A DNA stretch of 64,000 bases from Marispirochaeta sp963667435 (GTDB lineage: Bacteria > Spirochaetota > Spirochaetia > JC444 > Marispirochaetaceae): the NCBI GenBank assembly GCA_963667435.1, contig OY763414.1:186001-250000 (forward strand). The letters run 5' to 3'. Both the position numbers and the translations under genes were made by a program. Under the pieces are notes generated by a model, which did not search any database, was not told the origin of the DNA, and saw nothing but the letters and a program-made list of their open reading frames with translations. Shown piece by piece: positions 17,829 through 25,970 of the stretch. The stretch's first letter is position 1. Each line of letters begins with the position of its first letter.

Positions 17829-19005
17829 ATATAAGCATGCAAAGTTTTCTACACTTCTTTTTCTTTTACCTTGCTTTATGCTGCGTCTGGTTTCAGATAC
17901 GATCGAGCCGCCGCTTCCCGCTTTTTCATCATCCTATTTTCCCGGACCAGCTCCGGCAGTTACCTTTTCCGAAGATACCCTCCTCGAGCCACCTGTTGAA
18001 CAGGCGAGGGTTGAAACAAAACAGACTGTTCCCGTTGAAAAAGTTCTGATACCTCCACCGGTTGTTGTGAAACCGGCTACATCTCCTGCGCCTGAAATTG
18101 TGCCGCAGAATACGGAAAAATCTGTTTCTGCGACAGATGCTGTTGAAAGCAATACTGAAACTGACCTGTATGCACGCCCGGGAGACCGGTTTTCCATCTA
18201 CCTCAATCGCAGTCCATGGTTGTTTACGGCTATAGACCCGGCTGGGGAGGGAATAAGGTATGAGGGACGATCCCGTGAAGAAAACGGAGACCGCTTGATT
18301 TTTACCGCCAGGGATACAGGTAAATACAGGTTGAAATTTGTCCTTGGAACATCAAGTCCGGATAAGGCTGCTTCAGAAATCCGTACTGTTGAGGTGGTGG
18401 AACCGGAGGTATTTATACAGAAGATTGCTGGAGGCGTTTCCGCTTCTGAAGAGCGGACCGGGGATGCTCAATTGATTCAAAACGATCAGAAAGAGGCATC
18501 TGTGTGGGACACTCCCGAGGAAGCATGGGAGGAGACACTGAAAAACCGGACTGAAAACTCTGCAGCTTGTAAAGATGCTTTGGCATGGTTTGACCGCCGT
18601 TATGAAAAAAGAGAAGATAGTAAGCTTTTGTCCTACATGTATGTTTTAAATTTTTTGAATCAGTCTGATCCTCCAGAGTCGGTAGTGGAAAACCTTTTTT
18701 CTCTGACCTCTGAGGAACAGAGAACGTATCTGGAAGATATTGATCGTTTATCCGAATATCTTGTTCAGAATGAAAAGACTGCATTACTGGATAGTGTAAT
18801 TAATACCATGAACGATTTTAACGGACTGGATCTGCTGATTTTTAAACTCGGGAATGAGTACGAACGTAGAGAAAATGTGGAGTACTATCGCAAAGCAGCA
18901 GCTTGCTATGATCAGCTGATTACAGATTTTCCCCTGAGTAGATTCTGGGATCAGGCGCACTACCGCAAGAATTATATCGAAAGACATTTCCTTCTTGTAC
19001 GGTGA
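17818..19005 (+). CDS. Exported protein of unknown function with C-terminal helical (TPR-like) region
   Basis: 395 aa from ATG 17818, which overlaps the previous stop; a longer frame opens at 17788. An N-terminal hydrophobic segment (FSTLLFLLPCFMLRLVS) suggests export. A Pro/Val/Thr-rich linker (PVEKVLIPPPVVVKPATSPA) leads to a beta-domain (YARPGDRFSIYLNRSPW... DTGKYRLKFVLG) and a C-terminal helical part ending ACYDQLITDFPLSRFWDQAH, which looks like a TPR unit of the YbgF/BamD kind. Probably a periplasmic envelope protein; no name can be given. Confidence 0.65.
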   Translation: MSPEYKHAKFSTLLFLLPCFMLRLVSDTIEPPLPAFSSSYFPGPAPAVTFSEDTLLEPPVEQARVETKQTVPVEKVLIPPPVVVKPATSPAPEIVPQNTEKSVSATDAVESNTETDLYARPGDRFSIYLNRSPWLFTAIDPAGEGIRYEGRSREENGDRLIFTARDTGKYRLKFVLGTSSPDKAASEIRTVEVVEPEVFIQKIAGGVSASEERTGDAQLIQNDQKEASVWDTPEEAWEETLKNRTENSAACKDALAWFDRRYEKREDSKLLSYMYVLNFLNQSDPPESVVENLFSLTSEEQRTYLEDIDRLSEYLVQNEKTALLDSVINTMNDFNGLDLLIFKLGNEYERRENVEYYRKAAACYDQLITDFPLSRFWDQAHYRKNYIERHFLLVR

Positions 19006-19035
19006 TTTAATAGTATCGCATGTCGTATAGTGGCA

Positions 19036-19064
19036 TTGACACTGATGTACTTTTTCATATATAA
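19036..19064 (+). promoter_or_regulatory. Promoter of the ffh-rpsP operon
   Basis: TTGACA (19036-19041), 17-bp spacer, ATATAA (19059-19064; TATAAA with 18 bp also possible). The transcript would start ~30 nt before ffh and could run through rpsP, khpA, rimM, trmD and rplS. Confidence 0.7.
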
Positions 19065-19104
19065 ATACCCCTAAAACTTTCGGGTAGGGATAGAAGCACA
19101 TCGT

Positions 19105-20442
19105 ATGTTTGACAAGCTGACACAGACATTTTCAGACGTAATCCGACAGGTACAGGGCAAGGCATCCATCAGTGAAAAGAATATTCAGGATGCTGTCGAG
19201 CAGATCAAGATTGCTCTTCTTGAAGCCGATGTAAACCTGCGGGTCGTAAGACGCTTTGTCAATCAGACTATAGAAGAGGCCCTCGGAGAGAAGGTACTGC
19301 GATCGGTTAATCCCGGACAGCAGTTTATCAAAGCAGTGCATGACCGTATGGTCTCGCTCCTGGGTTCCGAAAATGAGCAACTGGAGCTCAAAGGTCCTGA
19401 TACCCTGAGTACCATATTGTTCATGGGGCTGCAGGGCTCCGGTAAGACTACTACCACAGCCAAGCTTGCACTGAAGCTGAAAAAGGAAGGCAGAAAGCCT
19501 CTTTTGGTCGCTGCCGATCTTGTCCGGCCTGCTGCTGTAAAACAGTTGCATATACTCGGAGAGCAGGCTGGTATTGATGTTTTCAGCATAGATGGAGAAA
19601 AAAACCCTGTTAAAGTTGTAAAAAAAGCTCAGGGACATGCGAAAAAAGAAGGATATAACACTCTTATAGTTGATACATCTGGTCGTATGCACCTGGATGC
19701 ATCTCTGATGAAAGAGATTCAGGATATAAACAATGTTCTGAAACCTGAAGAAGCCCTGCTGGTAGCCGATGCAATGACCGGTCAGCAGGCCGTTGAAATT
19801 GCCAGGGAATTCAACGAAAAGGTCGGTATAAGCGGAGTTATACTAACAAAGTTTGATTCCGATACCAGGGGTGGTGCGGCGCTTTCACTGAAAAGCGTTA
19901 CTAAAAAGCCGATCAAGTTTATCGGTATGGGTGAAAAGATCGAAGATCTTGAAACCTTTTACCCCGAACGGATTGCAGGCCGCATTTTAGGAATGGGTGA
20001 TGTGGTCAGCCTAGTGGAAAAAGCCCAGGATACCATTGAAGCCGAGGAAGCAGAAGAGCTTAACCGGAAACTGCAGTCTGCAACATTTACTCTGCAGGAC
20101 TACCTTGAGCAGTTTACAAGAATTAAAAAAATGGGTAGTCTGCAATCTCTTGTTGAAATGCTCCCTGGTATGAAAGGGAATATTGACGAGGATGCGATTG
20201 ATACTAAGGAGATGACGCGGGAAGAGGCTATAATTTTATCAATGACTCTTCAGGAACGGGAAAATCACCGGATTATCGGACCCTCAAGGCGAAAAAGAAT
20301 CGCCTCGGGGAGCGGTACATCCGTTTTTCACGTTAACCGCCTTATCAAGAAGTTTGAAAAGATGCGTCTGATGATGAAGAAAATGACACGAAATAAGAAA
20401 CTTCAGGCTCAGATGATGTCTCAATTTGGTGGAAATATTTAG
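19105..20442 (+). CDS. ffh: Signal recognition particle protein Ffh
   Basis: 445 aa. GTPase that binds 4.5S RNA and signal sequences and targets ribosomes to the membrane. N domain (~1-95), G domain with G1 GLQGSGKTTTTAKLA (~108), DTSGRMHLD (~190), TKFDSDTRGGAAL (~247) and GMGEKIEDLE. The methionine-rich M domain ends MRLMMKKMTRNKKLQAQMMS. First gene of a classical ffh-rpsP operon; rpsP starts 31 bp after its stop. Confidence 0.97.
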   Translation: MFDKLTQTFSDVIRQVQGKASISEKNIQDAVEQIKIALLEADVNLRVVRRFVNQTIEEALGEKVLRSVNPGQQFIKAVHDRMVSLLGSENEQLELKGPDTLSTILFMGLQGSGKTTTTAKLALKLKKEGRKPLLVAADLVRPAAVKQLHILGEQAGIDVFSIDGEKNPVKVVKKAQGHAKKEGYNTLIVDTSGRMHLDASLMKEIQDINNVLKPEEALLVADAMTGQQAVEIAREFNEKVGISGVILTKFDSDTRGGAALSLKSVTKKPIKFIGMGEKIEDLETFYPERIAGRILGMGDVVSLVEKAQDTIEAEEAEELNRKLQSATFTLQDYLEQFTRIKKMGSLQSLVEMLPGMKGNIDEDAIDTKEMTREEAIILSMTLQERENHRIIGPSRRKRIASGSGTSVFHVNRLIKKFEKMRLMMKKMTRNKKLQAQMMSQFGGNI

Positions 20443-20473
20443 AAACTGGTTCGAATATACACAGGAGGAACGA

Positions 20474-20725
20474 GTGAGCGTTAAAATCAGACTTAAGAGG
20501 TTCGGCTCAAAGAAGCGGCCCTACTACAGAATCGTTGTTATGGATTCCAGAACAGCAAGAGACGGACGTGCTATCGAAGAGGTGGGTTTTTACCACCCCA
20601 TCGAGGTTGAAGACAAGCAGCTTCAGGTAAAGGAAGAAAGAATCCGTGACTGGATTTCCAAGGGTGCAAAACCCAGCGATACCGTGAAAAGACTGCTGAA
20701 CAAACTCAATCTTTACATGAAATAG
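20474..20725 (+). CDS. rpsP: Ribosomal protein S16
   Basis: 83 aa from GTG 20474, which has AGGAGG 6 nt upstream; the open frame reaches back to 20426 but overlaps ffh. MSVKIRLKRFGSKKRPYYRI, VVMDSRTARDGR and IEEVGFYHP are the S16 signature. Part of the 30S subunit, mid-operon. Confidence 0.97.
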   Translation: MSVKIRLKRFGSKKRPYYRIVVMDSRTARDGRAIEEVGFYHPIEVEDKQLQVKEERIRDWISKGAKPSDTVKRLLNKLNLYMK

Positions 20726-20764
20726 GACTATCCTTAAAAAGGAAGTCAGATAAGGAAAGAATTT

Positions 20765-20998
20765 GTGGAAAAAGAGCTCGTAGAGTATATAGCAAAATCC
20801 CTGGTGGATGATCCGTCCCAGGTGATGGTCAATGTAATCGAAGGCGAAAAGTCAACGATTCTCGAACTCCGGGTCTCTGCTGATGATATTGGTAAGGTTA
20901 TTGGTAAGCACGGCAGGATTGCAAAAGCTGTACGTACAATACTCAGTGCAGCAGCGACCAAAACCGGTAAAAGGATTGTTCTGGAAATCCTTGATTAA
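20765..20998 (+). CDS. khpA: KH-domain RNA-binding protein KhpA
   Basis: 77 aa from GTG. Single KH domain with the GxxG loop in DIGKVIGKHGRIAKAVRTIL. KhpA (YlqC) usually lies between rpsP and rimM, as here, and with KhpB binds many RNAs affecting cell division and elongation. The stop overlaps the rimM start (TAATG). Confidence 0.93.
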   Translation: MEKELVEYIAKSLVDDPSQVMVNVIEGEKSTILELRVSADDIGKVIGKHGRIAKAVRTILSAAATKTGKRIVLEILD

Positions 20999-21501
20999 TG
21001 GAGCGGATAGCCGTTGCCAGAATTGGTAAGACCCATGGTGTTAAGGGGTTCCTTAAGATTTTGAGTTTTTCCGGTGAATATGAGCATTTGTCCGGTCTTG
21101 AAGAGTGTGAGATACGATTTAAAACCGGTAAAAGCAGAATCGTCAGGGTAGAGGAGATTGCTCCTTTCGGAGACCGGGCCCTGATAAAGTTTGCGAACTA
21201 TGACAATCCTGAAGATGCAAGGAGTCTGACCGGCGGTGAGATCTGGGCGGTAAAGGCTTTTGCTGCCCCCCTTCAGGCTGGTGAGTATTACATATCCGAT
21301 CTTATCGGTTGTGCAGTACTTTTTGAAGGTGAGGTTCAAGGCAAGATAATCGGTGTGGCTGAAATAGGCCAGGCTGACCTTCTTGAGGTAAAGACCGGGG
21401 ACAAAGGTTTTCGTTACCTTCCCCTGAAGGATGAATACGTTGGAAAAGTGTCAATAGAAGATAAAACTATTGAACTTGTGGTGAAATGGATTCTGGAATG
21501 A
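20998..21501 (+). CDS. rimM: 16S rRNA processing protein RimM
   Basis: 167 aa. Starts MERIAVARIGKTHGVKGFLK, has an N-terminal RimM beta barrel and a C-terminal PRC barrel (YYISDLIGCAVLFEGEVQGK ... LLEVKTGDKGFRYLPLKDEY). Assists 30S head maturation together with S19/S16. Overlaps trmD by an ATGA junction, so translation is probably coupled. Confidence 0.95.
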   Translation: MERIAVARIGKTHGVKGFLKILSFSGEYEHLSGLEECEIRFKTGKSRIVRVEEIAPFGDRALIKFANYDNPEDARSLTGGEIWAVKAFAAPLQAGEYYISDLIGCAVLFEGEVQGKIIGVAEIGQADLLEVKTGDKGFRYLPLKDEYVGKVSIEDKTIELVVKWILE

Positions 21502-22241
21502 AAGTTTCCATTCTCACTCTTTTTCCTGATATTCTTGAAGGGTATTTCAGTTCTTCCATTATGGCAAAAGCTGTGCAAAAGGGATTGTTTGATTACAGTC
21601 TTATTAATTTCAGGGATTTTGCTGTGGACAAGCATCGTACTTGCGACGATGCACCATATGGAGGCGGTGCAGGGATGGTCCTGAAACCGGAACCATTGTG
21701 CGAAGCTCTTGATTCCATCAATGCCGCTGGAAAAAGGGTGGTATTTGCAACCCCTTCGGGCAGAAGGTTTGATCAGGCGGTTGCTGAAGATCTCGCCCGT
21801 GAAGATGAGCTGGTTTTTATCTGCGGAAGATACGAAGGACTTGACCAGAGAATTATAGATGCATACGTAACGGATGAACTGTGCATCGGTGATTATGTTC
21901 TATCATCCGGAGAGGTTGCGTCCCTTGTAGTCGTGGATGCGGTCTACAGGCTGAGGGAAGGCATTATAAGTGCTGAATCCCTTGACGAGGAAAGTTTTTC
22001 AGATGGTCTTCTGGAATACCCTCATTACACCAGGCCTGAGGTGTTCAAAGGTATCAAGGTGCCGGATATACTTCTATCCGGACATCATGAAAATATTCGC
22101 AACTGGAGGCTGAGGAAGAGGCTTGAAAAAACCTTAACCAACAGGCCAGATCTTTTTGCTCAAAGAGATTGCAATGACGAAGAGCAGAAGATAATTGAAG
22201 ATATATTGAAATCAAGGGAGGAAACCCGTGAATACGATTAA
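21498..22241 (+). CDS. trmD: tRNA (guanine37-N1)-methyltransferase TrmD
   Basis: 247 aa from ATG 21498 (MKVSILTLFPDILEGYF). SPOUT methyltransferase placing m1G37 in tRNAs, preventing frameshifts. The trefoil-knot SAM site is visible: VFICGRYEGLDQRIIDAYV, ELCIGDYVLSSGEVASLVVV. DDAPYGGGAGMVLKPEP and the C-terminal NIRNWRLRKRLEKT are canonical. An alternative in-frame ATG lies at 21486. Confidence 0.97.
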   Translation: MKVSILTLFPDILEGYFSSSIMAKAVQKGLFDYSLINFRDFAVDKHRTCDDAPYGGGAGMVLKPEPLCEALDSINAAGKRVVFATPSGRRFDQAVAEDLAREDELVFICGRYEGLDQRIIDAYVTDELCIGDYVLSSGEVASLVVVDAVYRLREGIISAESLDEESFSDGLLEYPHYTRPEVFKGIKVPDILLSGHHENIRNWRLRKRLEKTLTNRPDLFAQRDCNDEEQKIIEDILKSREETREYD

Positions 22242-22596
22242 TGCGATAGAAGCAGAGCAGATTAAAGAAAACGCTGAGACTTTCAGCATTGGAGATACCG
22301 TTAAGGTATACTTCAAGATTGTTGAAGGTACAACTGAGCGTGTACAGATTTTCGAAGGTGTGGTTATTGCCAAAAACAACAGTGGTATCCGCAAGACCTT
22401 TACCGTCCGTAAGATTTCCTACGGTGTTGGTGTTGAAAGGGTTTTTCCCCTTCATTCCCCGCGGGTTGAAAGCGTTGAAGTTGTTCGCCGCGGACGTGTA
22501 CGCCGTGCAAAACTTTATTACCTTCGGGATCGCATAGGTAAAGCTGCAAAGGTCCGGGAGCTTATCCGCCGCAAGCAGCCCCAGGCGGGCAAGTAA
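22228..22596 (+). CDS. rplS: Ribosomal protein L19
   Basis: 122 aa from GTG 22228, overlapping trmD by 14 bp, with GGGAGGA upstream. FSIGDTVKVYFKIVEGTTER, VQIFEGVVIAKNN, TFTVRKISYGVGVERVFPLH and RRGRVRRAKLYYLRDRIGKA are the L19 signature. Bridges the two ribosomal subunits. End of the classical rpsP-rplS string; flagellar-type genes follow after 13 bp. Confidence 0.97.
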   Translation: MNTINAIEAEQIKENAETFSIGDTVKVYFKIVEGTTERVQIFEGVVIAKNNSGIRKTFTVRKISYGVGVERVFPLHSPRVESVEVVRRGRVRRAKLYYLRDRIGKAAKVRELIRRKQPQAGK

Positions 22597-22609
22597 ACCG
22601 ACTCAGGTA

Positions 22610-23587
22610 ATGATTCAACTCGTATCCGGTATAAAGTTTCTTCAGGGAACTTCTCCGGATACGTTTTTTTCAGACGGCAAAAAGCTTACCGTCCGGGTTC
22701 TCGACAGTAGGGGATCACGGGCGGAAATCAATGTCGCCGGTAAAATATTTACAGTCCTTACAAAAACGCCCCTTGAAAAAGGGGCTAAACTGTTTGTACA
22801 GGTTATTCGAACTGAAACTGAAATTGAATTAAAAGTACTGAGCAGGGTTTTAACTCAAACAAATATTTCATCATCTCAGCTGAATGAACTGCTCGGCAAT
22901 GATCCGGTATTGATACGAGCTCTTATGCGCACCGGTATCTCCCTGAAGAATATCAACTTGAACAAACTCAGACGGATTCTTGATGAAAAAGGAAAAAAAG
23001 ATGACCCTGAGTTTGCGCGGCTTATTTCAGTTATGGAAGAAAAAGGCCTTGCAGGAATGCTTGATGGGGAGAGTATCCTCCAAGAGAAGTATGAAAATGA
23101 GAACCATGAAAGAAGAGAAACTGATAATTGGAAAGATCTTTTTTTTCAGACTGCAAGCGTAAGGGATGCCTTGATCCGACAGTCTGATACTCCCGGTGAC
23201 TTGTCAATTTTTAATCATATTCGATCGGCGAATGCATACAACTGGATGATTTTACCTGTAAGGATTATTTTTGATGAGGTAATCTACAGTGGCTCCTTGC
23301 GAATTTGTATTGAACTTTCTGAAAAAACGGTTTCCCAGGGAATCCTTGTATTAAAAAGTGAAAACAGAACGATTTCTGAAGAGTGGTGTTTCGGTATAAC
23401 TGACCTGGGAGAGAAAAAAATGTATCTTCTTAAAGGGCCTGAAATTGAAGCAGAAAAACTCGATAATTTCCGTGAAAAAGTACGAAAACAGGGCTTTGTT
23501 TTTGTCGATACTAAAAACAGGGGCATTGCTGATGGTTTTTCACCGGAGATCGGAGAAATGCTCTCTGGAATCGATACTGAGGTGTGA
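22610..23587 (+). CDS. Probable FliK-like flagellar hook-length control homologue
   Basis: 325 aa with no clear catalytic motif. The N-terminal half has a KLTVRVLDSRGSRAEINVAG / VLTKTPLEKGAKLFVQV beta pattern, and the C-terminal half (~200-310) resembles the FliK C-terminal domain by position and strand pattern (RIIFDEVIYSGSLRICIELS). The strongest argument is context: it overlaps a short FlhB C-terminal-domain homologue, and such FliK-like/FlhB-like pairs are common after rplS/rnhB regions. Function in export substrate switching is inferred. Confidence 0.55.
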   Translation: MIQLVSGIKFLQGTSPDTFFSDGKKLTVRVLDSRGSRAEINVAGKIFTVLTKTPLEKGAKLFVQVIRTETEIELKVLSRVLTQTNISSSQLNELLGNDPVLIRALMRTGISLKNINLNKLRRILDEKGKKDDPEFARLISVMEEKGLAGMLDGESILQEKYENENHERRETDNWKDLFFQTASVRDALIRQSDTPGDLSIFNHIRSANAYNWMILPVRIIFDEVIYSGSLRICIELSEKTVSQGILVLKSENRTISEEWCFGITDLGEKKMYLLKGPEIEAEKLDNFREKVRKQGFVFVDTKNRGIADGFSPEIGEMLSGIDTEV

Positions 23588-23847
23588 TGATGGAAAATGG
23601 TGGTAAAGCAGTTGCTCTTAAGTATGATTCCAGTTTACCTGCACCATTTATTAGTGCAAAAGGTGCAGGAGCTGCTGCTTTAAAAATACGGCAGTTGGCG
23701 AAAGAACATCATGTTCCAGTACTTGAAATGGGAGCTTTAACGGAGGATCTTTTTTTGAGACAGCCCGGCGATTACATCCCAGATTATCTCTTCACAGTTG
23801 TAGCTGAAGTTTTTAGTTTTATATATTCATTACAGGATTCGGAATGA
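23587..23847 (+). CDS. FlhB C-terminal-domain homologue (FlhX-like)
   Basis: 86 aa. AVALKYDSSLPAPFISAKGA, AALKIRQLAKEHHVPVLEMG and IPDYLFTVVAEVFSFIY match the cytoplasmic tail of FlhB/YscU, the switch that sets export specificity. The autocleavage site NPTH is absent (no Asn-Pro-Thr-His before AVALKYD), so this is a non-cleaving, membrane-free paralogue like FlhX. It overlaps the previous stop and the next start (ATGA-type), so the three genes are translationally coupled. Confidence 0.85.
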   Translation: MMENGGKAVALKYDSSLPAPFISAKGAGAAALKIRQLAKEHHVPVLEMGALTEDLFLRQPGDYIPDYLFTVVAEVFSFIYSLQDSE

Positions 23848-24992
23848 AAAAAATCAGAGTCAGCGATCTTAAGCCCGGGATTAAATTTGATCAGCCTGTT
23901 TATGTGGACGATGAAAGCATCCTTGTCCCTGCGGAGATCCGTCTGAAAGACAAGGACATAGATCGTCTAAAAAAGTGGGGAATTGAGACTGTTCAGACTT
24001 CGGGAAGCATTATTGATGAAAAAGATGAAAAAAATGCTGAAGACCAATCAATAAATGAATTAAAGGATTCGCGGACACATAAAGAGCTTTATCAGATATA
24101 TCTTACCCTTGTTAAACAGGTAAATATAATATTTGCCACCATAAAACAGGGGAGACGGGTCTCTGCCAAGGATATGAACAAGATAGCCGAACTTCTATTT
24201 CAGGCTGTCAAACGCGCACCCGCAGAGATGACCTCTCTCACAATTCAGGCAGTTAAAGTTCCTCAGGGGCCCGCTACGGATGCTGTTAACTGTGCAATAC
24301 TAAGCCTTGTTACCGGCATAAATATGAACCTGGATGATCATAAGCTGCACAGTCTTGTACAGGGGGCCCTTCTGCACGATGTGGGAATGCTTAAAGTGCC
24401 CGATTCCATAATCAATAAAACCGGTGATCTTCAGGAAAATGAAAAAAAGACAATTTACGGACATACCATTCACTCCTACAATACTATTACCATGGAGATA
24501 GGATATCCGGAAGAAATAGGACTTATCGCTCTCCAGCATCATGAACGGTGGGATGGGAAAGGATATCCTCACCAGATTGCAGGAGATCAGATCTATATTC
24601 TGGCAAGGATTGTTTCTCTGGTGGACGCTTTCGGTGCCATGGTACGGGACAAGCCTTACCGTGATTCACTGATTGGATATACCGCGATGCGTCAAATACT
24701 TAATGATAATTCCCGTCGTTTTGACAGCAATATAGTAAAGGTTTTTCTTAAGAGTATGGGGATTTATCCTCTGGGAAGTGTTGTGATATTAAATGACAGT
24801 TCAATAGGAATTGTTATAAAAAGTCATGCATCAGTACCCTTGCGACCTGTGATTCGTATCCTGGTTAACGAGACAGGTACACGTTTCGATGACAACAATG
24901 GCGAGGTGATTGATCTTCTTAATAATAAGACGCTCTTTATTGTCAGAGCTATTAACCCTCAGGAATTGAACAGGAAGAGGCCGAATGACTAA
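23844..24992 (+). CDS. HD-GYP domain protein (putative cyclic-di-GMP phosphodiesterase)
   Basis: 382 aa. N-terminal DUF3391-like region (KKIRVSDLKPGIKFDQPVYV) followed by an HD-GYP domain: GALLHDVGMLKVPDSII (HD, ~178), GHTIHSYNTI, IALQHHERWDGKGYPHQI (HH and GYP, ~232), then RIVSLVDAFGAMVRDKPYR. All HD and GYP motif residues are present. Would hydrolyse c-di-GMP to GMP and so affect motility. Overlaps the FlhB-like gene and yraN, tying it to the flagellar genes. Confidence 0.92.
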   Translation: MKKIRVSDLKPGIKFDQPVYVDDESILVPAEIRLKDKDIDRLKKWGIETVQTSGSIIDEKDEKNAEDQSINELKDSRTHKELYQIYLTLVKQVNIIFATIKQGRRVSAKDMNKIAELLFQAVKRAPAEMTSLTIQAVKVPQGPATDAVNCAILSLVTGINMNLDDHKLHSLVQGALLHDVGMLKVPDSIINKTGDLQENEKKTIYGHTIHSYNTITMEIGYPEEIGLIALQHHERWDGKGYPHQIAGDQIYILARIVSLVDAFGAMVRDKPYRDSLIGYTAMRQILNDNSRRFDSNIVKVFLKSMGIYPLGSVVILNDSSIGIVIKSHASVPLRPVIRILVNETGTRFDDNNGEVIDLLNNKTLFIVRAINPQELNRKRPND

Positions 24993-25347
24993 AAGTGTTG
25001 GAATAACAGGAACTGAAAAAGAAAAGGCTGAATACCAGCCTGCCGTCAGGGTTCACCAGACACTGTATCGAAATTTCAGAATTCGTAACGGCCAGGTTGA
25101 TCTTGTTACGTTGAAATCCGGTAAAGTCTATTTTCTGGGTGTAAAAACCTGGGTTAAGAATGCCGAGAACCTGAAATATGCAGTCAACAGTCATAGACAA
25201 TCATGTTTGTGCAAAACTGCAAAATCTGCTCTTGCTTCAAACCGAAAGGCCGAAGAATACACAAAACAATACAATCTTGTCCTTGTAAACAGGACCTACA
25301 AAAGTTTAGAATATATCCCTCATGCATTTGAAGGTGGCGAAAGATGA
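24985..25347 (+). CDS. YraN/UPF0102-like protein with altered nuclease motif
   Basis: 120 aa. The YraN fold (predicted endonuclease) normally shows GEIDLI and (F/V)VEVK; here the pattern reads RNGQVDLVTLKSGKVYFLGV followed by KTW. Asp and the final Lys are kept but both Glu positions are replaced (Q and G), so nuclease chemistry is doubtful. It sits in the usual place for yraN, overlapping the HD-GYP gene by 8 bp and the next small gene by 4 bp. Confidence 0.7.
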   Translation: MTKSVGITGTEKEKAEYQPAVRVHQTLYRNFRIRNGQVDLVTLKSGKVYFLGVKTWVKNAENLKYAVNSHRQSCLCKTAKSALASNRKAEEYTKQYNLVLVNRTYKSLEYIPHAFEGGER

Positions 25348-25487
25348 TTAGAATTGCGAAGCCCTCAGATCCCAAGAAGATTGCCGAACTGAAAAAGAAG
25401 ATAAACGATAAAAAATATCTTGATACTGCAATTCAAAGTCTGGCCCACACTATTACAAAAGAGATGTTGCATGTGGATGAGGTCTGA
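25344..25487 (+). CDS. Small coupled protein (47 aa), unknown function
   Basis: MIRIAKPSDPKKIAELKKKI opens a lysine-rich, helical 47-residue protein. The ATG overlaps the yraN-like stop (ATGA) and the stop is 3 bp before the next start, so it is a tightly packed operon member. Codon usage is like the neighbours. No family known to me. Confidence 0.6.
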   Translation: MIRIAKPSDPKKIAELKKKINDKKYLDTAIQSLAHTITKEMLHVDEV

Positions 25488-25490
25488 TTT

Positions 25491-25880
25491 ATGAGCGATA
25501 ATGGTTCTATAGGTAATGACAATAATAAAAAGAGGCCAAAAGGCAGAGGGCGCCGAAGAGGGAAAGGTAATGCGGGTAAGCGTTTCTTTGCTGAGTGTCC
25601 TATCTGTGGAAAAGGGGTAAGGGATCTCCTTACCGCGATAGCATGGGGCGAACAGAGAACGCCCGCCCATTTTGACTGCATACTGAAAGAACTCAGCGTT
25701 CAGGAAGATATGCAGGCAAGGGAGAAAATTGTCTACCTCGGGGCCGGCAGCTTCGGGGTTGTAAAGTTTCGCTCAGGCAGCGGAACCTCCCGTTTTATTG
25801 TAAGAAAAAGAATTCAACTTGAAGAGAAAGAGGAATCGCTTGAATGGCGGAGAAAAGTCAGTAAAAAATTGAAGAGGTAG
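25491..25880 (+). CDS. Basic CxxC protein of unknown function
   Basis: 129 aa. The N-terminal ~30 residues are a basic, disordered Arg/Lys/Gly tail (KKRPKGRGRRRGKGNAGKR), followed by a zinc-ribbon half CPICGKG with HFDC about 35 residues later, making a possible CxxC..HxxC metal site. The C-terminal half is basic. Probably nucleic-acid binding (inference). Last gene of the long plus-strand operon; a bidirectional terminator follows. Confidence 0.65.
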   Translation: MSDNGSIGNDNNKKRPKGRGRRRGKGNAGKRFFAECPICGKGVRDLLTAIAWGEQRTPAHFDCILKELSVQEDMQAREKIVYLGAGSFGVVKFRSGSGTSRFIVRKRIQLEEKEESLEWRRKVSKKLKR

Positions 25881-25900
25881 AACCCTGCATGTATAGATAA

Positions 25901-25939
25901 AAAAGCTGTCTGTATCGGAATTGATGCATGACAGCTTTT
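25901..25939. terminator. Bidirectional terminator between convergent genes
   Basis: AAAAGCTGTC (25901-25910) pairs with GACAGCTTTT (25930-25939), flanked by A and T runs on the two sides. It can end both the operon arriving from the left and the HEAT-repeat gene arriving from the right. Confidence 0.7.
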
Positions 25940-25970
25940 CTTATATTACGGTCTTTAGAAAAATTATCTA

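Noticed and set aside
22768..22790. Hairpin GCCCC..GGGGC inside the FliK-like gene as a terminator
   Set aside because: It is within the coding frame and lacks a following T run.
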